Origin: Candidatus Leptovillus gracilis | GTDB taxonomy: Bacteria; Chloroflexota; Anaerolineae; Promineifilales; Promineifilaceae | Assembly (NCBI GenBank): GCA_016716065.1 | Contig: JADJXA010000003.1 | Coordinates: 434,001-498,000 of the forward strand | Direction: 5' to 3' | Length of the DNA: 64,000 bases | In this document: positions 16,801 through 24,743 of the stretch, one piece after another | Position numbering within the stretch: position 1 is the stretch's first letter | Layout: the number at the start of each line of letters is the position of its first letter | Made by a program: the position numbers and the translations under genes | The notes under the pieces: generated by a model | What the model saw: the letters and a program-made list of their open reading frames with translations, nothing else | Told to the model about the DNA's origin: nothing | Database searches by the model: none

Positions 16801-18074
16801 GTGGAAATGGTCGGCGTGATGGTGATGTCGCTGAGGTATTGGCGGTTGCTAGTGCTGGCCGCTACGGTGGTTACCCAAGGGGCGTCGCCGGGAGAAGCGA
16901 CAGTGCTGGCTCCTGGCCCGCTGTTACCGGCGGAAACGGCGGCAAACACACCGGCGGCGCGGGCGTTCAAAAAGGCCAACGCCGTCAGCTCTTGCCAGGG
17001 GTCGCGGCTGGAACCACCAATGGAGTAGTTGATCACATCCACGCCATCGGCGACGGCGCGGTCAATGGCGGCGACCAGATCAGAGGTCAGACCACCGTAG
17101 GGGCCGAGCGCTTTGTAGGCAGACACATAGGCGCGGGGAGCAATGCCGGAGACGGTTCCGCGCGGTATGCCCAGCAGGGTGGCGGGGACGTTTTCGTTAC
17201 CGGCGGCGGTGGAGGCGGTATGCGTGCCGTGTCCGTTGTCGTCGCGGGCGGAGTGAAAATCGCCGTTGTAGGTTCCGCCCATGGCAGCCACGTAGGCTTC
17301 CAGAAAGAATTGAGCGCCAATCAGTTTGTCGTTGCAGAAATAGTAGTTTTGCCCGTCGGCGGGGGGCTGACAGTAACCGCCCCAGAAATCCGGGGGCGGC
17401 GGGTAGCTGCCGTCGTCGGTGAAGGAGGGGTGTTCCGGCCAGATGCCGGTGTCTATGACGCCAACGATGACGCCGTCGCCTTTGGTTCCGGGCAGGCCGC
17501 CGGTGGCGCTGCCGTCCCACAGGGCGGTAGCGCCAATGAAGGCGGGGGTGGCGTCGGTGGTGGGGAAGTGCCATTCGTCGCGGATAACGGCCGTTACACC
17601 AGGCATTTTGGCGGCGGCTTCGGCTTCTTCAGCACTCAACTGTACAGTGATGCCATTGAGGGCAACGGTGAATTGGTAGAAGGGGGTGAGGGTATGGCCG
17701 TAGGCGACGCTGAGGGTGTGCAGGAGGTTGTTTTGTACGGCCGTCAGGTAGGCGTGGTAGCTACGGCCGTTGACGCTGGTCATATCCAGCCGTTGGTCGC
17801 CGGTGGCGGCGGGGCTGGTAGCGGCAAAACCCAACTTGCCGTCCGCATAACTGGCCAGCGGCGCATCGGCCAGCACAATGATGTAGGTGTGGGGCTGGGG
17901 TAAATCCCGCGCTGCTTGTTTGGTGGGGTTATCGCTGGTAACGAGCGAGATGTCATCGGGAGCGGTGGCGATGGGCTGCCGGGTGGTGGTTGTTTCGTTG
18001 AGGGCAAAAGCGGCCGAAATAAGACCCATTGTCGCCAAGAGTGTCACTAAAATGAGCCATAGACGTTGTTGCAT
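13896..18074 (-). CDS. Secreted subtilisin-like serine protease (peptidase family S8)
   Basis: A 1392-residue protein: signal peptide (MQQRLWLILVTLLATMGLIS), inhibitor-I9-like propeptide (about 60-165), then the S8 domain with Asp208 in VIDTGIWPEHPSF, His282 in DDNGHGTHTAS and Ser613 in SGTSMSSPHVAG, plus the oxyanion region SAGNSGPG. A PA-type insert sits between His and Ser. Fn3-like and bacterial pre-peptidase-like beta domains follow, then a short GEAPVGEAPVGED repeat and a C-terminal tail YDIFLPFIIK. The ATG at 18074 is chosen because GAGAGGA lies 7 bases upstream and a signal peptide begins there; a start 12 codons earlier would overlap the previous gene. Role: extracellular protein degradation. 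Confidence 0.93.
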   Translation of the reverse strand: MQQRLWLILVTLLATMGLISAAFALNETTTTRQPIATAPDDISLVTSDNPTKQAARDLPQPHTYIIVLADAPLASYADGKLGFAATSPAATGDQRLDMTSVNGRSYHAYLTAVQNNLLHTLSVAYGHTLTPFYQFTVALNGITVQLSAEEAEAAAKMPGVTAVIRDEWHFPTTDATPAFIGATALWDGSATGGLPGTKGDGVIVGVIDTGIWPEHPSFTDDGSYPPPPDFWGGYCQPPADGQNYYFCNDKLIGAQFFLEAYVAAMGGTYNGDFHSARDDNGHGTHTASTAAGNENVPATLLGIPRGTVSGIAPRAYVSAYKALGPYGGLTSDLVAAIDRAVADGVDVINYSIGGSSRDPWQELTALAFLNARAAGVFAAVSAGNSGPGASTVASPGDAPWVTTVAASTSNRQYLSDITITPTISTTVPLYGATLTGGVTDFVLVDAADYTDTLGQNGRLCLNPFAPGTFAANEVVLCERGINARVDKGVNVDAGGAGGLILANAEPGDLATDPYPLPAVHVDAAAGALLRQHIADQSPVTVSFTGSTAVLAPDPRVPVDQMAAFSSRGPIQHGGSNYVKPSITGPGVQILAGQTPFANGAPTGALFQAISGTSMSSPHVAGAAALLVALHPDWSPAEIESALMTTSNPNHLKHDGVTQADAFDMGAGRLDLFVASKAGLVLHEETSSYPAANPAAGGNPAELNIASLANSQCLAECSWQRTVRSTLPYTVTWTAVVPEIAGIDLTITPTQFDIAPGQSQTLTISANVEQFAPDGAWHFVSFALQPDDTDVPQAHFPIALLPTSSILVDRVLETSHFKDGRVDVPVIARQISDLTLTPVGLTIGDVTTANLLEDPTPEDPFDNLNDGTTFFITMTVPADALRLVAETTESTATDMDLFVGTGDTPSAQTQVCNSTSPHPMEYCHVPNPAAGIWWVLVQNWQESDNAPDLAVLITAVVSNDNGNVNATGPATVPAGQPFAVTVNWQKEALTPGDRAYGAVVMGTDAAHTDNVGVINLDIVYTGAALVSLSSNELDISQGTNQVHTHTLTISNPGDIALNWTVSQESAASQITLDLAGEAPVGEAPVGEDSVADPTYFQTIGSFAPFSQMTNPNPPATAWSANQPSSGQTIALTLDDGSPETSFGANGREFIWLNRFTPRQIDYPFALTTVQILFDATALTGVQVGELVDIYVYQDADGNPNSGAVHVGSIHNAPVQFANGTDFSTYQFDQPLRLTGPGDVLIAVVNRTAGIASGGYPAAMDATSSRQRSWIGLYSAGAPADPPTIPADQDWGLVDTFGAPGNWMIRGFGEKCGAADIDWLSVSPTSGVTAPGGSSDLALTVDTQGLEDGVYTAVLCLDSNAITDGSEPFIRVPITVTVAPQMHDYDIFLPFIIK

Positions 18075-18099
18075 ACGGTTTCCTCTCAATTCTTCGCTC

Positions 18100-18342
18100 C
18101 TATTTTTCATCGGGGTTGAGGCTGGATGCGGCTGGTACGCCGGGGGAATTCAATTGGTATTGCAATGCTTTGAGTAAATTTTCCGGACTGGTAAAGCCAT
18201 AGCGTTCATTGGTGCGGGGAATTTCCAGCACAAAACGGGAAGCATTGCCTACTGGCGCTTCCCCATCATCCCAACAACGCACAATAAATACGCGGTAAGC
18301 GTGGTCTGCTGATGTCACTTGTTCACCTTTGTTTACCTTCAT
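18100..18342 (-). CDS. Small conserved-looking hypothetical protein
   Basis: About 80 residues from the ATG at 18342, with a compact pattern YRVFIVRCWDDGE, SRFVLEIPRTNERYGFTSPENLLKALQYQL. It has no signal peptide or membrane segment. It resembles short stand-alone proteins I associate with large Chloroflexota regulators, but I cannot name a family. It ends 25 bases before the protease start, so it is probably the first gene of that transcript and is divergent from the SARP regulator. Confidence 0.5.
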   Translation of the reverse strand: MKVNKGEQVTSADHAYRVFIVRCWDDGEAPVGNASRFVLEIPRTNERYGFTSPENLLKALQYQLNSPGVPAASSLNPDEK

Positions 18343-18422
18343 GCAGTACAATAACAAACGGACGCCGATGGAACGCCGGTAAAACGCCGATAGAAAACGG
18401 AGCGTGATACGGAGAAACGAAA

Positions 18423-18486
18423 AGACCTGACAGGTTTTCGAGGCATATTTGACAGGCGATCACGATGGCAAAAACCTGTCAGGTCT
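18423..18486. repeat. Inverted repeat of the ACCTGACAGGTTT family, copy 1
   Basis: Perfect 16-bp arms AGACCTGACAGGTTTT (18423-18438) and AAAACCTGTCAGGTCT (18471-18486), 32 bp apart, in the divergent region before the SARP gene. A second pair with one arm mismatch lies at 60879-60941, so this is a dispersed repeat rather than a gene-specific operator. Its position argues that the ATG at 18465 is not the true start of the next gene. Confidence 0.75.
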
Positions 18487-18497
18487 GGTTAGACCTT

Positions 18498-21400
18498 ATG
18501 AGCAATTTGTCATTACACCTGTTTGGGCAGCCGCAAATTGTCCGCAATCAGATCAACATCACCCATGATCTGTCTATCAAAGCCCAGGCCATTCTCATTT
18601 ATCTGGTCGTGACCGGTCAGCCGCAAACCCGCTTGTGGCTGGCCTCTTTGTTGTGGCCGGATGTGGAAGAGAGCCGGGCGCTGAAGAATTTGCGCGATAT
18701 TTTGCCCTTGCTGCGCCAGCAGTTCCCTGAACATTTGCTGATTACGCGCCAGACGTTGGCGTTTGACCGGGAGCAGCCGTATTACCTGGACGTGGAGCAG
18801 TTTCAGCAGCAGTTGCAGTTGGCCGCTCTCAGCGATGAGCAGCGGTATGAGACATTGAATTTGTATCAAGGGGAGTTTTTGGCGGGCTTTTATGTGCCGC
18901 AGGCCGAACCGTTTGCGGAGTGGCAGATGTTGTGGCGGGAGCGGCTGCATGAGCTGGCGCTAACGCAAATGGATGGCCTGGTGGAGCAGGCGGCACAGCA
19001 TCCGGGAAAGTGGCGCATGGGGCTGGAGCTAACGCAGCGGCTGCTGGAACTGGAGCCGTGGCGGGAATCGGCGCACCGGCAGCGGATGTTGTTGTTGGCC
19101 TATATGGGGCAGCGGGAAACGGCCGTTGCCCAGTATGCGTTGTGCCGCCAGACATTGGCCGCCGAATTTGGCATTGCGCCAACCAGTCAGACCGAGGCGT
19201 TGTATGCCCAAATTGTGGCCGGGGAAGTTGGCCCGGCGGCGCAGCCCACTGCGCCTGCCGAACTGCGCCGCCAACCCCACTTGCCGCGCCCGCTCACCCC
19301 CTTTTTTGGTCGCCAGGAGGAGTTAACGGCCGTTACCAATCATCTGCGCAGCAACCGGTATCCGTTGGTGACCATTATGGGCGAAGGGGGCATTGGCAAA
19401 ACCCGGCTGGCTATTGCCGCCGCCCAAAAAGTGGCCGCCGATTTTGCCGGTGGCGTCTGGTTTGTGCCGCTGGCACATTTGCCCCATGCGCCAGACCCGC
19501 AGATGGCTGTGGAGCAGTTGGTGGGGGCGCTGGAGGATGTGTTGGGAACGGCCGTTGCCAACCCGCAGCCAGCCACCGCCGCCAACCTGTACCAGATGAT
19601 CGGCGACCAACGCCTGCTGCTGGTGCTGGATAATGTGGAACACCTGTCGGCGGGAAAAAAGCTGCTGCTGGATCTGCTGACCAACTGCCCCCATCTGTCG
19701 CTGTTGATTACCTCGCGGGAGCGGCTGAATGTGCAGGCGGAGATGGTGGTGCGCCTGCATGGGCTGCCAGTGCCCGACGACACCCAACCAATCCAGATGC
19801 CCAACCTGATTACCATGAGCAGTTTGCAGCTCTTCACCGAGCGGGCCAGCCGCATTGCGCCAGATTTCATTTTGGATGACCACAATCTGGCCGATGTGGT
19901 GCGGATTTGCCAGTTGGTGGAGGGGCTGCCGCTGGCAATTGAAATGGCGGCGGCGCTGACGGCGTACCAATCGCCAGCGGCGATCCGGGCGGCGCTGACG
20001 GCCAATTACCAGGCGCTGACGGCGCTGGGACAGGATGATTTGCCGTCGCGGCATCAGAGTTTGCAGGCGGTGTTTGATTATTCGTGGCAGCGGTTGTCGC
20101 CGGAGGAGGGGCTGGCGCTGGCGCAATGTTCGCTGTTTCAGGGTGGTTTTATGGCGGCGGCGGCAACGGCCGTTGCTCGTGTGCCGATGGCCTTGCTGCT
20201 GGCGCTGACGCAAAAGTCGCTGCTGCGGGCGGTGGGCAACGGCCGTTTCGACATGCACGAACTCATCCGCCATTTTGCCGCCGACAAGCTGGCCGCTTTA
20301 CAGATAGACAGGGACGCCGTGCGCACCAACCATGCCCGCTACTATGCCCTGTTTATCGAGCAACGAGCGCACCAACTGGAAAACGAAACGGCCGTTTTGC
20401 GCGAAATCCAGGCCGAGATGAGCAACATCCGCACCGCCTGGCAATGGGCTACCACCACCAACCAGCTAGAGATAGTGCGTCAGGCGCTCCCCGGTTTGAC
20501 CAGCTTCTATCGCCTCACCGGCTCCTTCCGCGAAGCCCACACCTTATTGGGTCAAACCCTGCGCCAGTTGGCAACCTCGCCGCCCACGGTCGAGGCCCGG
20601 CTGCTGTTGGGGCAGTTGTCGGCCGCCCAATCCTACTTCGTGCAGCGGGTGGTGAATCTGAACGAAGCGGTGCAGTTGGCGCAAACGGCCGTTACCATTG
20701 GCGAAGAACTCCACAATGCCCCCCTGCAAGTGATCGGCCATGTGCGTCTGGCGGCCATCCGCTTTGGCGAGGGGCAGATTGGCGAAAGCGAAAAGCACAG
20801 CCAGTTGGCGTTGGCCCTGGCCCGCCAGCACGACATCTTGCCCCTGGAGCAGGCGCAATCGCTGCGCTATTTGGGGCAGATTGCCACCATTCACGGCGAT
20901 TATGCCGCCGCCCGCACTCACTACCAGGCGTCGCTGACGCTGGCGCGGCAAATTGGCAGCCGCCCCCATGAAGGCCGCTTGCTGAAGGATTTGGGCATTA
21001 TTGAATGGCGGCATGGCGCTTACGGCCGTGCCAGCGAATATTTACAAGCCGGCCTGGACAGCGTGCGCGACACCGGCGACCGCCCCACAGAGGCGGAGAT
21101 TCTGAAAAATTTAGGCGTCGTGGCCTGGTTTTTAGGCGACTATGAGCAGGCGGCCGACGCCTATCAACAAAGCCTCGCCATTTACCAGGACATTGGCGAT
21201 CAGGCGGGGGCCAGCGACACGCTGAATAATTTGGGGCTGCTGGCCTGGGGGCAAGGGCGCTATGAACAATCGGCCGCCTATTACCAGCAAAGTCTGCGCA
21301 TCAAGGAGCAAATTGGCGACCGGCTGCAAATGGGCATCATGCTGGGCAATTTGGGCATTATGTCCCGCACTCAGGGACAGTACGAGCAGGCGCGGCAATG

Positions 21401-22133
21401 GCACCTACAAAGTCTGGCGATTCTGGAAGAAGTGGGCGACGAACTGGGCAAGGGGCGCACGCTGAATAATTTGGGGCTGGTGGCGGCCAATTTGGGGCAG
21501 TATGAGCAGGCGTTGGCCTATTACGGGCAAAGTCTGACCATTCGGCGGGCGTTGAATGACCAGGAGGGGCAAGGCAAAACGCTGAACAACCTGGGGGCCG
21601 TGGCGTATATGCAAGGGCAATACGCGGCGGCGACCGCCCATCACGAACAGAGCTTGCAAATCGCGCAGCGCATTGGCGACCGCATTGGCGAGGCGGTGGC
21701 GCTGACGGGGTTGGGATTGGCGTTGCTGGGTGCGGGAGAGTTGGCGCGGGCGGAGGAAGTGTTGGGAACGGCCGTTGCCCGGCGGCGGCAACTGAACAAT
21801 GCCAACCTGCTCATGGAATCCTTGACGACGTTGGCGGCGCTTAACCTGGCTCAGGGCGCGCCGGATCGGGCGCTGGCGATTCTGGAGGAGGTGCTAACCT
21901 ATCTGGCCGCCGGGGGCAGCTTTGCCGGAACCGAGTACGACTTTCTCAACTACTGGCACTGCGTCCAGATTTTGGCCGCCAATGGGGATGCCCGATGTGA
22001 TGTGATTTGGCATACGGCCGTAACGCAATTGCAAACCCACATGGCCCACATTCAGAGCCAGGAACTGCGCCACGCCTATTACCACAACATTCCCTGGCAT
22101 CAGGCGTTACTGAGCCAGGCACATTTCAAATAA
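18498..22133 (+). CDS. SARP/BTAD transcriptional regulator with NB-ARC ATPase and TPR array
   Basis: A 1211-residue AfsR-like STAND regulator. Residues 1-90 form the winged-helix SARP DNA-binding domain (LSLHLFGQPQIV start, typical of the family) and about 92-245 the BTAD domain. The NB-ARC ATPase has Walker A GEGGIGKTRL near 295 and Walker B LLLVLDNVEH near 373, then the GLPLAIEMAA motif. From about 640 to 1180 there are ten or more TPRs (LNNLGLVAANLGQYEQALAY type). Such proteins bind a ligand through the TPRs, oligomerise with ATP and activate promoters. The ATG at 18498 is preferred because the family begins MSxLxLxLFG and the earlier ATG lies in an inverted repeat. It may control the divergent protease operon; this is an inference. 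Confidence 0.88.
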   Translation: MSNLSLHLFGQPQIVRNQINITHDLSIKAQAILIYLVVTGQPQTRLWLASLLWPDVEESRALKNLRDILPLLRQQFPEHLLITRQTLAFDREQPYYLDVEQFQQQLQLAALSDEQRYETLNLYQGEFLAGFYVPQAEPFAEWQMLWRERLHELALTQMDGLVEQAAQHPGKWRMGLELTQRLLELEPWRESAHRQRMLLLAYMGQRETAVAQYALCRQTLAAEFGIAPTSQTEALYAQIVAGEVGPAAQPTAPAELRRQPHLPRPLTPFFGRQEELTAVTNHLRSNRYPLVTIMGEGGIGKTRLAIAAAQKVAADFAGGVWFVPLAHLPHAPDPQMAVEQLVGALEDVLGTAVANPQPATAANLYQMIGDQRLLLVLDNVEHLSAGKKLLLDLLTNCPHLSLLITSRERLNVQAEMVVRLHGLPVPDDTQPIQMPNLITMSSLQLFTERASRIAPDFILDDHNLADVVRICQLVEGLPLAIEMAAALTAYQSPAAIRAALTANYQALTALGQDDLPSRHQSLQAVFDYSWQRLSPEEGLALAQCSLFQGGFMAAAATAVARVPMALLLALTQKSLLRAVGNGRFDMHELIRHFAADKLAALQIDRDAVRTNHARYYALFIEQRAHQLENETAVLREIQAEMSNIRTAWQWATTTNQLEIVRQALPGLTSFYRLTGSFREAHTLLGQTLRQLATSPPTVEARLLLGQLSAAQSYFVQRVVNLNEAVQLAQTAVTIGEELHNAPLQVIGHVRLAAIRFGEGQIGESEKHSQLALALARQHDILPLEQAQSLRYLGQIATIHGDYAAARTHYQASLTLARQIGSRPHEGRLLKDLGIIEWRHGAYGRASEYLQAGLDSVRDTGDRPTEAEILKNLGVVAWFLGDYEQAADAYQQSLAIYQDIGDQAGASDTLNNLGLLAWGQGRYEQSAAYYQQSLRIKEQIGDRLQMGIMLGNLGIMSRTQGQYEQARQWHLQSLAILEEVGDELGKGRTLNNLGLVAANLGQYEQALAYYGQSLTIRRALNDQEGQGKTLNNLGAVAYMQGQYAAATAHHEQSLQIAQRIGDRIGEAVALTGLGLALLGAGELARAEEVLGTAVARRRQLNNANLLMESLTTLAALNLAQGAPDRALAILEEVLTYLAAGGSFAGTEYDFLNYWHCVQILAANGDARCDVIWHTAVTQLQTHMAHIQSQELRHAYYHNIPWHQALLSQAHFK

Positions 22134-22436
22134 ATTTACTGATGGAATTATGCACGGTTCACCCCAGTCTGGAAGCGGTCCTCTACAATTTTAGCGGTTT
22201 GCATGATGGCCGTAACTGGGCACGACTTATGAGAAACATCCAGAGCGGTTCGTGAAGGGGCGGCCTATGGCGTCGCAGGTATCTACGGCCGTCTGGCTTA
22301 ACCTACCCCGGCAGGAGCATGACGCGCAGCCGTCGTAGAGGTTGATGCGCGTGGCGTTGCTCTCAAATCTGTTGGTTTTAGTATCTCAAAACTGTGACAC
22401 ATTCCGCGGTGTTTTCTTGCATGCTCGCTGCCTTCA
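22134..22436. other. Intergenic region between convergent genes
   Basis: 303 bp between the SARP regulator and the GH3 gene, which converge. It holds one ACGGCCGT (22285-22292). I see no gene, clear terminator or repeat in it. Confidence 0.6.
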
Positions 22437-24686
22437 TCATCTAACATAAAACACGCCCTCTAACCCGCTGGCGGTGTCTGGCCCCAACCATACCCTGAAT
22501 TCCCCTGGTTCTACCACGTACCTCATCGCCAGGTCCGTAAAGCCCAACTCGCAAACAGGCAGCGAAAAACATACGGTGCGCTTCTCGCCCGGTTGCAGGA
22601 AAATCTTTTGGAAACCCTTCAGCTCCCGCACTGGTCGGGTGACGCTGCCCACCAGATCGCGCACGTACAACTGCGCTACTTCCGCGCCCGGTCGGCCGCC
22701 GCTGTTTGTCACTGCTGCGGAAACAACCAGGGTGTCGTCTAAGGTGAGTACGGGTTGGGCAATGTGTAAATCGGTATAGGTGAACCGGGTGTAACTAAGG
22801 CCAAAGCCAAACGGGAACAGCGGGGAGTTAGGTTTGTCTATGTAAACGGATTTGAAGGCTTCGGCGAATTGGCGTGTGCCGGCGGCGGCCGCCGGCCGGC
22901 CGGTGCTTTTGTGGGCGTAATGGACGGGAATTTGTCCTTCGGCGCGGGGCCAACTGGCAGTGAGTTTGCCCGATGGGTTGACCGCGCCCAAGAGGATGTC
23001 GGCGGCGGCGCGACCGGCACGGATGCCGCCATGCCAGGCCACCAGCAGCGCCTGCGCCTGTTCCGCCAGCCGGGGAATGACCAGGGGACGGCCGTTCATC
23101 AACACGCACACCATCGGCTTGCCGGTGGCCGCTAACGCATCAGCTAATTCTTGCTGGCGGCCGGGCAGCCCCAGGTGGGTGCGCGAATGCCCTTCGCCGC
23201 TCATGTCGGCGCTTTCGCCCACCACCAGCAGCACCACGTCGGCGGCTTGCGCAGCGGCGACGGCCGTTGCGAAATCGGTGGGCGCGTCGTCGCGGATGGG
23301 GCAGCCGGTCACATAGGTCCAGCCGTCGGCGGGCAGGTAGGCGGCCAGACCATGCAGCAGCGTCTCCACGTCTTCGGGGTGGTTGTGCAGCGACCAGCAG
23401 CCGAGCATGTCGTGGTGACTGTCGGCCAGCGGGCCGATGACAGCCAGCCGCGTCTGCGGCGATAGGGGTAAAATGTCATCCTCGTTCTTCAGCAGCACCA
23501 TAGATTCCTGAGCCACTTGCAGCGCCAATTCGCGGAAATCGGGGCGCAGAATGAGTGTGTCGGCCAGGCTTTCATTGGTGTAGGGGTTTTCAAACAGACC
23601 CAGGCGGAATTTGAGGCGTAATACACGGCGGACGGCTTCGTCTACGGCCGTTAATGGCACATCCCCCGCTTTTACGAGATCGGCCAGGTGAGTGGCGTAG
23701 CCATCGCTGACCATCTCGATGTCCAGCCCGGCCAGCAGGCTGAGGCGGGCGGCGTCCGCCAGATCGGCGGCGATACCGTGGGCGATGAGTTCGCGCACGG
23801 CGTCGTAGTCGCTGAGGACGACGCCGGGCCAGCCCCATTCATCGCGCAAGATGGTGCGCAGCAGCAGGGAGTTGGCGGTGGCCGGTACGCCGCTGAGTTC
23901 GTTGAAGGCGCTCATCACCGTCCCCGCGCCCGCATCGAAGGCGGCTTTGAAGGGGGGCAGGTAGACATCGCGCAGGGTGCGTTCGGAGAAATCGGTGGTG
24001 TTGTAGTCGCGGCCGGCTTCGGCGGCCCCATAGCCGACGTAATGTTTGGGGCAGGCGGCAATGCGTCGGCCGCTGGTCAGGTCGGTGGCCTGGAAGCCGC
24101 GCACGCGGGCGCGGGCCATGGCTGCGCCCAGGAATGGGTCTTCGCCGGCCCCTTCGGCGATGCGCCCCCAGCGCGGGTCGCGGGCAATGTCTACCATCGG
24201 GGCAAAAATCCAATCCACGCCGGAGGCGGAGGCTTCTTCGGCGGCAACGCGAGAAGCGCGTTCCAGCAGGGCTGGGTTCCAGGTGCAGGCTTCGGCCAGA
24301 GGGATGGGGAAGATGGTGCGGAAGCCGTGAATGACATCGCTGCCGACGAGGAGGGGAATGCCCAGGCGGGATTCTTCGACGGCGATGCGTTGGCAGTGGT
24401 TGATCAGGTGCGGAAGCATAATGTTGAGGAAAGAACCAACACGGCCGTTGCGGATCATCTCATCTATATCGGGGTGCAGCCGGGGTGGATAGTCGAATGG
24501 TTCGCCCGCGGCCTCGGCGGCTTGCTTTTGCGCCAGGTAGTCGTCGAAATCGAACGGGGCGAAGGGGCTGATCTGTACAAGCTGGCCGACTTTCTCCGGC
24601 AGGGTCATTTGGGCGAGCAAGGCGGCGACGCGGGCTTCGGTGGCGGGGTCGAGGTGGTTGTAGGAACCGGGGGGTGTTTCGATCAT
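22437..24686 (-). CDS. Glycoside hydrolase family 3 beta-glucosidase
   Basis: A 749-residue enzyme hydrolysing terminal beta-linked glucose from oligosaccharides. Seen: the GH3 N-terminal barrel with GPKH-like ACPKHYVGYG, the nucleophile Asp293 in GVVLSDYDAV, the second domain with the acid/base loop around DMSGEGHSRTHLGLPGRQQE, and a C-terminal Fn3-like domain (GAEVAQLYVRD). No signal peptide is present, so it should be cytoplasmic and act on imported sugars. The ATG at 24686 is used; an upstream TTG is unlikely. It is the last gene of the glycan locus, 57 bp after GH35. Beta-xylosidase specificity cannot be excluded. Confidence 0.9.
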   Translation of the reverse strand: MIETPPGSYNHLDPATEARVAALLAQMTLPEKVGQLVQISPFAPFDFDDYLAQKQAAEAAGEPFDYPPRLHPDIDEMIRNGRVGSFLNIMLPHLINHCQRIAVEESRLGIPLLVGSDVIHGFRTIFPIPLAEACTWNPALLERASRVAAEEASASGVDWIFAPMVDIARDPRWGRIAEGAGEDPFLGAAMARARVRGFQATDLTSGRRIAACPKHYVGYGAAEAGRDYNTTDFSERTLRDVYLPPFKAAFDAGAGTVMSAFNELSGVPATANSLLLRTILRDEWGWPGVVLSDYDAVRELIAHGIAADLADAARLSLLAGLDIEMVSDGYATHLADLVKAGDVPLTAVDEAVRRVLRLKFRLGLFENPYTNESLADTLILRPDFRELALQVAQESMVLLKNEDDILPLSPQTRLAVIGPLADSHHDMLGCWSLHNHPEDVETLLHGLAAYLPADGWTYVTGCPIRDDAPTDFATAVAAAQAADVVLLVVGESADMSGEGHSRTHLGLPGRQQELADALAATGKPMVCVLMNGRPLVIPRLAEQAQALLVAWHGGIRAGRAAADILLGAVNPSGKLTASWPRAEGQIPVHYAHKSTGRPAAAAGTRQFAEAFKSVYIDKPNSPLFPFGFGLSYTRFTYTDLHIAQPVLTLDDTLVVSAAVTNSGGRPGAEVAQLYVRDLVGSVTRPVRELKGFQKIFLQPGEKRTVCFSLPVCELGFTDLAMRYVVEPGEFRVWLGPDTASGLEGVFYVR

Positions 24687-24743
24687 GGGGTTGATGTTCC
24701 TGTTGCTTTGTTTGTTAGTTGATTGGCTGACCAATCAAGTAAC

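Noticed and set aside
18423..18486. Inverted repeat as an autoregulatory operator of the SARP gene
   Set aside because: A near copy occurs at 60879-60941 away from any similar gene, so a dispersed repeat is the simpler explanation.
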